Origin: Nannocystaceae bacterium
Lineage (GTDB): Bacteria; Myxococcota_A; Polyangia; Nannocystales; Nannocystaceae
Assembly (NCBI GenBank): GCA_019694555.1
Contig: JAIBBS010000066.1
Coordinates: 1 to 39,414 of the forward strand
Reading direction: 5' to 3'
Length of the DNA: 39,414 nucleotides
The notes below the pieces were generated by a model. The model saw nothing but the letters and a program-made list of their open reading frames with translations, had not been told where the DNA came from and did no database searches. Both the position numbers and the translations under genes were made by a program. Below, piece after piece: positions 33,975-39,414 of this stretch (its first letter is position 1; each line of letters begins with the position of its first letter).

Positions 33975-35111
33975 ATGTGCCGATTCATCCCACCGCGACC
34001 GTGGGTCGCCAGCCTCGTGGCTTCGTGCGTCGTCGCCTGCGCCGGTGAGCCGGCCGAGGGCGGGACCGCTGCGGTCGCGTCCGCGAGCGCGTCGGCGTCC
34101 GCGGCGTCGGACGACGACGCGGGCGACGTCGGTGACGACGGCGGGCCGAGCGACGGTGGTGCGGGCGGCAGCAGCGAGGGCGGCGGCAGCGAGGCCGGCC
34201 CCGGCGGGGGCGCCGACGACGAGGGCGGCAGCAGCGACGGCGGCGCCGACGGGGGCGGCAGCAGCGACGGCGGCGTCGGCGGGTCGAGCAGCAGCGGCGG
34301 CGACGACGGGCCGATGCTGCTCGATCACCCCGCGCCCGGCACGTGGATCGCGATCGAGCCCGGCAGCTTCTCGATGGGCGCGGACCCGGACGATCCGTGC
34401 CCGATCAACAGCGGCAACGACATCCAACACGACGCGACGCTGACCGGCGCGTTCGAGATCTCCGCGACCGAGGTCACCTACGCCGAGTACCAGGCCGCGA
34501 CCGGCGCGGCGCATGCGTGGGACGACGGTTGCGACGACTGTCCGGTGCAGATGGTCACGTGGCACGACGCGGCCGCGATCTGCAACGCGTACTCCGACTT
34601 CGCCGGGCTGCCGTCGTGCTACGCGTGCGAGAGCACCGACGCCGGCATGCGCTGCGAGCCCTCGCTGTCGGCCTACGACTGCGACGGCTACCGCCTGCCG
34701 ACCGAGGCCGAGTGGGAGTACGCCGCGCGTGCCGGCACGACCACGGCGGTGTACGCGGGGCAGATGTCGATCTGCAACACCTCGGATCCGCTGCTCGACA
34801 CCATCAGCTGGTATCTCTTCCACGCGCAGGGCGACACCCATCCGGTCGCGACGCTGCTGCCCAACGACTGGGGCCTGTTCGACACCTCCGGCAACGTCTG
34901 GGAGTGGACCCACGACAGCTACGTGCAGGATCTGTCGACGCTGCCCGAGGTCGATCCGGTGGTCGACGAGTCCATCGAGGGCACCCGGGTCATGCGCGGC
35001 GGCTCGTACAACTGCCTGCCCAGCGAGGTCCGCGTCGCCCACCGCTCGGGCCTGCCGGACGTGATCGCCGGGCTCAACGTCGGGCTGCGCTGCGCGCGAT
35101 CGCTGCACTGA
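33975..35111 (+). CDS. Lipoprotein with an FGE-sulfatase (SUMF1-like) domain
   Basis: A 378-residue lipoprotein. Signal peptide ending LVASCVVAC (Cys22), a Ser/Ala/Asp/Gly linker of about 95 residues, then an FGE-fold domain (about 125-378): GTWIAIEPGSFSMGADPDDP, EISATEVTYAEYQ, VQMVTWHDAAAICNAYS, the signature GYRLPTEAEWEYAARAG, NDWGLFDTSGNVWEWTHDSY, and RVMRGGSYNCLPSEVRVAHRSG ending GLRCARS in separate segments. The first active-site Cys position is kept (SYNC) but Val stands where the second Cys of true formylglycine-generating enzymes lies, so sulfatase activation is unlikely; a binding role is more probable. Shine-Dalgarno GAGGAGG (33958-33964) precedes ATG 33975 by 10 nt. Divergent from the sigma gene. 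Confidence 0.88.
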   Translation: MCRFIPPRPWVASLVASCVVACAGEPAEGGTAAVASASASASAASDDDAGDVGDDGGPSDGGAGGSSEGGGSEAGPGGGADDEGGSSDGGADGGGSSDGGVGGSSSSGGDDGPMLLDHPAPGTWIAIEPGSFSMGADPDDPCPINSGNDIQHDATLTGAFEISATEVTYAEYQAATGAAHAWDDGCDDCPVQMVTWHDAAAICNAYSDFAGLPSCYACESTDAGMRCEPSLSAYDCDGYRLPTEAEWEYAARAGTTTAVYAGQMSICNTSDPLLDTISWYLFHAQGDTHPVATLLPNDWGLFDTSGNVWEWTHDSYVQDLSTLPEVDPVVDESIEGTRVMRGGSYNCLPSEVRVAHRSGLPDVIAGLNVGLRCARSLH

Positions 35112-35144
35112 CGCCGGATCGCAGGCACGCGCGCATCCTTTTGC

Positions 35145-35173
35145 CGGGCTCGGTCGTGGTCGATCCGAGCCCG
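35145..35173 (+). terminator. Hairpin after the FGE-fold lipoprotein gene
   Basis: Perfect 9-bp stem CGGGCTCGG / CCGAGCCCG with an 11-nt loop, 34 nt after the stop and 38 nt before the next start codon. Confidence 0.5.
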
Positions 35174-35210
35174 CGCGAGCAGCCCTCGCCGCGGGCTCGA
35201 GGAGCCCGCG

Positions 35211-36080
35211 ATGTCCGACTCCCAGCCCACGATCCTCGTCATCGGCGCCACCGGCACGCAAGGTCGTGCCGTGAGCCGCCAGCTGCTCGCGCGCGGCTTC
35301 GCCGTCCGCGGACTCACGCGCAACCCCGCCTCGCCGGCCGCGCGGCGCCTCGCCGCGCTCGGAGCCACGCCCGTCGCGGGTGACCTCGACGACGCGGCCG
35401 CGCTCGAGACCGCGATGCAGGGCGTGCACGGCGTCTACCTGGTGACCGAGTTCTTCAAGAACGGGATCGAGGGCGAGATCCGCCACGGCAAGCGCGTCGC
35501 CGAGCTGGCCAAGCGCACCGGCGTGCGGCACCTCGTGCACGCGTCGGTCTCCGGCGCCGAGCGACGCTCGGGCGTGCCGCACTTCGAGTCCAAGGCCGAG
35601 ATCGAGGCGCACATCCGATCGCTGGGCCTGCCGGCCACGTTCCTGCGACCGACGATCTTCATGGAAGATCTGACCGACAAGCAGTACTTCCCGCCCGCGA
35701 GCTGGGGGATGATGCCGAAGATCCTCGGCCCCGATCGCCCGGTGAAGTGGATCGGCGTCGACGACATCGGTGCGGCCGCGGCCGAGGCGTTCTCGCGCGG
35801 TCCGGCGTTGTACGGCGAAGCGATCGCGCTGGTCGGCGACGTGCGTCCGATGGCGCAGTGCCGCGCGTTGTTCCGGCGCGTGCGCGGCAAGAACCCGTTC
35901 GCGCTGCCGATGCCGACGTTCCTGTTCCGGCGCCTCGTCAGCGAGGAGCTGGTGCGCATGTGGGAATGGCTGTCCGAATTCGAGATGCACGGCGACGTCG
36001 CGCGCACGCGAGAGCTGGTGCCGCAGGTGCGCGACATGGAGGCGTGGTTGCGCGAGCGCGACGCCGCGCCCGCCGCCTGA
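35211..36080 (+). CDS. NmrA-like NAD(P)-binding protein
   Basis: A 289-residue atypical short-chain dehydrogenase of the NmrA/HSCARG group. The Rossmann motif VIGATGTQGRAV (GxxGxxG) is at about 10-21. It is followed by GLTRNPASPAARRL (NADP-type Arg after strand 2), PVAGDLDDAAALETAM, GVYLVTEFF, and VRHLVHASVSGAE in place of the SDR active-site Tyr-Lys pair. HFESKAEIEAHIR and ATFLRPTIFMEDL are typical of NmrA-like proteins, many of which sense the NADP redox state or reduce quinones or isoflavones. No signal peptide. Shine-Dalgarno GAGGAG (35199-35204) is 6 nt before ATG 35211. A hairpin upstream separates it from the FGE-fold gene, so it is probably transcribed on its own. Substrate unknown. 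Confidence 0.9.
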   Translation: MSDSQPTILVIGATGTQGRAVSRQLLARGFAVRGLTRNPASPAARRLAALGATPVAGDLDDAAALETAMQGVHGVYLVTEFFKNGIEGEIRHGKRVAELAKRTGVRHLVHASVSGAERRSGVPHFESKAEIEAHIRSLGLPATFLRPTIFMEDLTDKQYFPPASWGMMPKILGPDRPVKWIGVDDIGAAAAEAFSRGPALYGEAIALVGDVRPMAQCRALFRRVRGKNPFALPMPTFLFRRLVSEELVRMWEWLSEFEMHGDVARTRELVPQVRDMEAWLRERDAAPAA

Positions 36081-36141
36081 CACCGTTCGGGGCGCGCAGC
36101 AAGCATTGCGGTTTCGTCGCGTCGCTCGCCGTGTCACGCTC

Positions 36142-36918
36142 GTGCTCGTGCGACGGGGTGGCTTCGTGTTCGCGATCGTGTCGGTGCTGCCGGGCTGTGG
36201 CAGCGGCGATCCGTTGGTGTCGGAGACCAGCGCGGCGCAGTCGACCGGCACGAGCGAGACGACCGGCACGGGCGGATCGTCGGACACCACCGCGGACAGC
36301 AGCAGCAGCGGCGGCGGCAGCAGCACCGGCAGCGTGTGCGGCGAGCTGCCGCTGTGCGATCTGTGCCCCGACGAGATGCAGCTGCTGTGCGACCAGCCGT
36401 GCCCCGAAGGCGCCGCGCCGTGCAGCAACTCCATCGGCGACGGCATGACCTGCGAGGGCGGGCTGTGGGCGTGCAGCGTGCACCCGCCGCTGGGGCCGGG
36501 ATGCAACGAGATGTGCGCGCTCATGGACGCGTGCAGCGAGGCCGGCTGCAGCAGCGGCGTGACGCTCTCGCTCGAGGCCGCGGACGACGTGCTGCCGGCG
36601 GGCAGCTACGGCGTCGCGCTCGACCTCGACGGCAGCAGCGAGGACTGCAGCTTCACCGTCTCCGAGGATCCCGGCGCATGCGCGATGCCGCCGTGCGTGA
36701 CCGACAGCACCTGCAACGCGCAGTACCTGCTCACCGAGCACCCGCAGCGCATCGAGCTCACGCTGGGCGTGATCGTGCAGCTGGGCGTGAGCGTGACGCG
36801 CGACGGGACCGAGATCGCATCGCAGCAGTTCGCGCCGACCTACGAGATCGTCGCGCCCAACGGGCCCGGGTGCGGACCGAACTGCGCCGCGGCGGCGGTG
36901 TCGCTGCCGCTGCCCTGA
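36142..36918 (+). CDS. Cys-rich lipoprotein, paralogue of the 28132 protein in its C-half
   Basis: A 258-residue predicted lipoprotein. Short signal with FVFAIVSVLPGC (Cys19), then a Ser/Thr/Gly linker of about 45 residues. An N-terminal module with about 11 Cys follows (CGELPLCDLCPDEMQLLC, QPCPEGAAPC, ACSVHPPLGPGC, EMCALMDAC). The C-terminal ~125 residues repeat the domain of the small protein at 28132: ACSEAGCSSGVTLSLEA, GSYGVALDLDGSSEDCSFTV, PCVTDSTC, IELTLGVIVQLGVSVTRD, then PNGPGCGPNC. Start codon is uncertain: GTG 36142 or GTG 36148 give near-identical signal peptides; no ATG is available. The gene follows the NmrA-like gene by 61 bp. Function unknown; extracellular. Confidence 0.77.
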   Translation: MLVRRGGFVFAIVSVLPGCGSGDPLVSETSAAQSTGTSETTGTGGSSDTTADSSSSGGGSSTGSVCGELPLCDLCPDEMQLLCDQPCPEGAAPCSNSIGDGMTCEGGLWACSVHPPLGPGCNEMCALMDACSEAGCSSGVTLSLEAADDVLPAGSYGVALDLDGSSEDCSFTVSEDPGACAMPPCVTDSTCNAQYLLTEHPQRIELTLGVIVQLGVSVTRDGTEIASQQFAPTYEIVAPNGPGCGPNCAAAAVSLPLP

Positions 36919-36964
36919 GCGCGGGCGCTGCGGTCGCGTCGCCGCCATCGAACGGAAATTCGTC

Positions 36965-36970
36965 TACTGT
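36965..36970 (+). promoter_or_regulatory. Candidate -10 element (TACTGT) for the DUF2293 gene
   Basis: TACTGT ends 7 nt before GTG 36978 within an unusually AT-rich patch (GGAAATTCGTCTACTGT). No Shine-Dalgarno. Suggests a leaderless transcript. Confidence 0.4.
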
Positions 36971-36977
36971 TCGGCCC

Positions 36978-37652
36978 GTGCCCGAGCGCACCCGAGAGCT
37001 CCTCGTCGGACCCGCCCCCGATCGCCCGCGGACCCCGAGCGGCGAGATCCTGCAGGTGCCCGCGGGCTGGGAGCTGTTGCCGCCCGGTGATGCCGGCCTC
37101 ACGCGCCGCGTGAAGGCAGCGGGGCCGACGTGGACGATCCGCGAGCCCAAGGGCCGCAAGATGTTCTCGCGGGGGCTGTGGGCACCGGGCGAGACCATCG
37201 CGCGCGAGCGCGAGACGCTGGCGCGCGAGCGCGAGGACCCACGCTGGGCGCAGCGGCTCGACGCGGGACGCCGCCGCCGTGATGCCGCGCAGGCCGCCTA
37301 CGTCGAGACGTTCTTCGCGGCGGTCTACCGCTTCCTCGCGTTCGCGCCGCGGCACCGCGAGCTCGCGGCGCTGGTGGCCAAGGCGATCACCGATCACGCG
37401 GTGCCGGTGGGCAGCGGCACGGTCGCACGCACGCAACGGATCCCGATCGAGCGCCGGGCCGAGGCCGCCACCATCGCGTGGCTGCGCCACCAGACCACGG
37501 CGTACGACACGATGACGATCCCCCGCGTCCGCGGTATGCGACGCGAGGTCCGGCGCATGCTGGCCGAGCAGTCGCGGCGCGTGCTCTCGCGGTACCGCAG
37601 CGGTGAGGCGATCGACGACGGCTGCGTGCTGCGTCGCGCGCTGGCCCGCTGA
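36978..37652 (+). CDS. DUF2293 domain protein
   Basis: A 224-residue basic cytosolic protein. The C-terminal half matches what I recall of DUF2293: FLAFAPRHRELAALVAKAI, VGSGTVARTQRIPIERRAEA, WLRHQTTAYDTMTIPRV and RREVRRMLAEQSRRVLSRYR. The N-terminal half contains a separate Arg/Glu-rich part (ARERETLAREREDPRWAQRL) likely to be helical. The family occurs in fungi and bacteria and has no assigned function; the many Arg residues suggest nucleic-acid contact (inference). GTG 36978 is chosen because a -10-like hexamer lies 7 nt upstream and the frame before it (to 36336) overlaps the preceding lipoprotein gene in another frame. Confidence 0.85.
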   Translation: MPERTRELLVGPAPDRPRTPSGEILQVPAGWELLPPGDAGLTRRVKAAGPTWTIREPKGRKMFSRGLWAPGETIARERETLAREREDPRWAQRLDAGRRRRDAAQAAYVETFFAAVYRFLAFAPRHRELAALVAKAITDHAVPVGSGTVARTQRIPIERRAEAATIAWLRHQTTAYDTMTIPRVRGMRREVRRMLAEQSRRVLSRYRSGEAIDDGCVLRRALAR

Positions 37653-37814
37653 GCGGCGCCTCGACCCCCGCGTCGCGCAGCACGGCCCTGCAAGTTCGCC
37701 TTGTGCCCGCGCGGGGGCGAGCCTCCCCGACCGAGCACACGCGGGGCGCGTGCATCGGGATCGCTGCGCCCGACCGCGCGTGATGGACACTGGCGGGCGG
37801 AACGGATTGCCACG

Positions 37815-39414
37815 ATGCCGCGCACGCACGTCTGGTCTTGGTGTTGGTCTTCGTCGTCGTTGCCGTCGCTGCTCGCTGCGCTGGCGACCTCGCTGCTCGG
37901 CGGTGCGGCTGCGGCCGCCGATCTCTACGTCGACGCGAGCGCGCCCGGCGGTGGGGACGGCAGTCAGGGCGCACCGCTGCAGCAGATCCAAGACGGCCTC
38001 GCGCTGGCGCAGCCGGGCGACGTGATCCACGTTGCCGCGGGCAGCTACGCACCGATCACCACCGTGCGAGCGGGCACCGCGGACGCGCCGATCCAGGTCG
38101 TCGCCGATCGATCGCGCAGCGCGATCGTGCAGGCCGACGGCACCGGCCTCACCTACGATCACGACTACCACCGCTTCGAGGGACTCGTGATCGACGGTGC
38201 CTACGGCGTCGGCGATCTCGTGCGCGGCGGCGGCGGCAACCACATCGCGTTCGTCGACGTCGAGGTCCGGCGTGCCGGCAGCGACTGCTTCGATCTGCGG
38301 ACCTCGACCGACATCCTGATCGAGGACAGCGAGATCCACCACTGCGTCGCGCTCGATGCCGAGGGCGCCGTGCAGGACAGCCACGGCGTCACCGGTGACT
38401 CGGTGTTCGACCTGACGATCCGTCGCACCGAGATCGGCATGGTCTCGGGCGACTGCGTGCAGCTGTCGCCCTCGCGGCTGGCGTGGGGCAACCTCGTCGT
38501 CGAGGGCTCGCTGCTGTGGGCGGCGCCGCTCGACGACGCGGACGCGGGCCTGGCGGTCGGCACGCCCATCGGCGAGAACGCGTTCGACTCCAAGGTCGGC
38601 GACGATCTCGACGGCAACGGTGCCAATCCCCGCGTCGTCATCCGCGACACGGTCGTGCACGGCTTCCAGGGCTTCATCACCAACCAGGCGGCGTTCAACA
38701 TCAAGGAGGCCGTGGACGCGACGCTCGAGCGCGTGACGATCTCCGACAGCGAGCTCGGGCTCCGCCTCCGCGGTCCCGCGGTGGCGCGCGTGCGCAACGC
38801 GGTGATCTACGCCGTCGACAACGCGGTGCGGTACGAGGACGGCATCAGCGGCGTCGAGCTCTCGAACGTGACGCTCGGCGGTGGCATCACCGGCGAGCTG
38901 TTCGAAGACGGCGGCGGCGGGGGCTGGAGCGCACCGGTGGTGGAGAACCTGCTCGTGCTCGAGGCCGCGTTGCCTGCGGACGCGTCGCCCGCCAGCAGCC
39001 TGTCGGTCGGACCCGACGCCTTCGCCGACGCGGCCGCGCACGACTATCACCTGGTCGAGGGCTCGGCGGCGATCGACGTGGGCGTCGCGCTCGCGGCGGT
39101 GACCGACGATCGCGACGGCGTCGCACGGCCGTGGGGTGCGGGCTACGACGTCGGAGCGTACGAGTGGAATCCCGACGCGGGCACCGACACCAGCGGTGGC
39201 GACGGCACCGGTGGTGCGGACAGCGGCTCGGGCGACGGCGCGGACGGCTCGGGCAGCGGCGCGTCGGCGACCGCGGGCGGTGACGCCAGCGCGAGCGCGA
39301 GCGGCTCGGGCAGCGGCGACGACAGCGGGGGCACCGGCTCGGGCGCCGCGGGCGACGACGCCGGCGGCTGTGGCTGCGACACGGGCGGCCCGCGCGGCGC
39401 GGGGTCGTTGCTCG
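37815..39414 (+). CDS. Surface parallel beta-helix protein, MYXO-CTERM-like tail (runs off right edge)
   Basis: At least 533 residues; the frame is open to the window end. An N-terminal signal peptide (LLAALATSLLGGAAAAADLY) leads into a right-handed beta-helix (about 38-440): LYVDASAPGGGDGSQGAPLQ, ALAQPGDVIHVAAGSY, then coils such as HRFEGLVIDGAYG, HIAFVDVEVRRAGSDCFDLR and VDATLERVTISDSELGLRLR. The end of the helix carries DYHLVEGSAAIDVG and VGAYEWNP, typical of polysaccharide-lyase-like or 'DUF1565' proteins. A Gly/Ser/Asp linker follows, then GGCGCDTGG at about 39361-39387, which resembles the Cys-containing start of a MYXO-CTERM sorting tail; its membrane helix and Arg cluster would lie outside the window. 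Start ATG 37815 has no clear ribosome-binding site. Probably cell-surface anchored; enzyme or adhesin not decided. Confidence 0.82.
   Translation, partial: MPRTHVWSWCWSSSSLPSLLAALATSLLGGAAAAADLYVDASAPGGGDGSQGAPLQQIQDGLALAQPGDVIHVAAGSYAPITTVRAGTADAPIQVVADRSRSAIVQADGTGLTYDHDYHRFEGLVIDGAYGVGDLVRGGGGNHIAFVDVEVRRAGSDCFDLRTSTDILIEDSEIHHCVALDAEGAVQDSHGVTGDSVFDLTIRRTEIGMVSGDCVQLSPSRLAWGNLVVEGSLLWAAPLDDADAGLAVGTPIGENAFDSKVGDDLDGNGANPRVVIRDTVVHGFQGFITNQAAFNIKEAVDATLERVTISDSELGLRLRGPAVARVRNAVIYAVDNAVRYEDGISGVELSNVTLGGGITGELFEDGGGGGWSAPVVENLLVLEAALPADASPASSLSVGPDAFADAAAHDYHLVEGSAAIDVGVALAAVTDDRDGVARPWGAGYDVGAYEWNPDAGTDTSGGDGTGGADSGSGDGADGSGSGASATAGGDASASASGSGSGDDSGGTGSGAAGDDAGGCGCDTGGPRGAGSLL

Noticed and set aside
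33975..35111. Formylglycine-generating enzyme (sulfatase activator)
   Set aside because: The second active-site Cys is replaced by Val and no sulfatase gene is nearby.
33288..36524. Reading the sigma factor as a 1078-residue protein
   Set aside because: Only the last 206 residues are protein-like. The upstream extension is antisense to the FGE-fold and NmrA-like genes.

Overview
The window is about 70% G+C chromosomal DNA from a myxobacterium, most likely of the Nannocystineae type (inference). The main reasons are the many lipoproteins whose lipobox Cys is followed by Ser/Gly/Asp/Thr linkers, Cys-rich DUF4215-type repeats, TPR-linked Ser/Thr kinases, and a protein at the right edge that enters a MYXO-CTERM-like Cys-Gly-Cys tail. 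No plasmid, phage, IS, CRISPR or tRNA/rRNA feature was seen. The order of housekeeping genes points to a stable core region studded with lineage-specific surface genes.

Layout. 1-5200: five envelope genes, namely the 5' end of a lipoprotein gene running off the left edge, a lipoprotein with a small beta-rich domain, a PQQ-propeller-like lipoprotein, a small lipocalin-like lipoprotein, and a large lipoprotein resembling a glycoside hydrolase. 5284-9183: rplY-pth, then hppA, a membrane pyrophosphatase of the K+-dependent, probably Na+-linked class. 9265-10422: two lipoproteins, one built of Cys-rich tandem repeats. 10642-11938: rpsF-rpsR-rplI closed by a strong hairpin. 12091-15803: dnaB, a membrane Ser/Thr kinase and a degenerate aldehyde-dehydrogenase-like protein. 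15814-17813: two lipoproteins, one with eight DPVTT repeats. 18010-21318: ileS of the eukaryote-like type 2, followed by two hairpins and a dispersed intergenic repeat. 21507-23906: a somatomedin-B-domain lipoprotein convergent with a beta-propeller lipoprotein. 24068-26509: a gene fragment, an Old Yellow Enzyme oxidoreductase and an unrecognised cytosolic protein. 26613-30464: three secreted proteins (Vgb/NHL-type propeller, small Cys-containing domain, FG-GAP propeller). 30629-35111: a TPR kinase, an ECF sigma factor and an FGE-fold lipoprotein that may form a signalling locus. 35211-39414: NmrA-like protein, Cys-rich lipoprotein, DUF2293 protein, and a surface parallel beta-helix protein cut by the right edge.

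How it fits together. Translation and replication genes (rplY, pth, rpsF, rpsR, rplI, dnaB, ileS) mostly have Shine-Dalgarno sequences. Several others, including dnaB, two kinases or enzymes and some lipoproteins, have a TANNNT-like hexamer 5-9 nt before the start and no Shine-Dalgarno, suggesting leaderless transcripts. About half of the genes encode exported lipoproteins, so the window looks like a core backbone interleaved with a quickly diversifying envelope proteome. Long open frames antisense to real genes are common here and are artefacts of high G+C.
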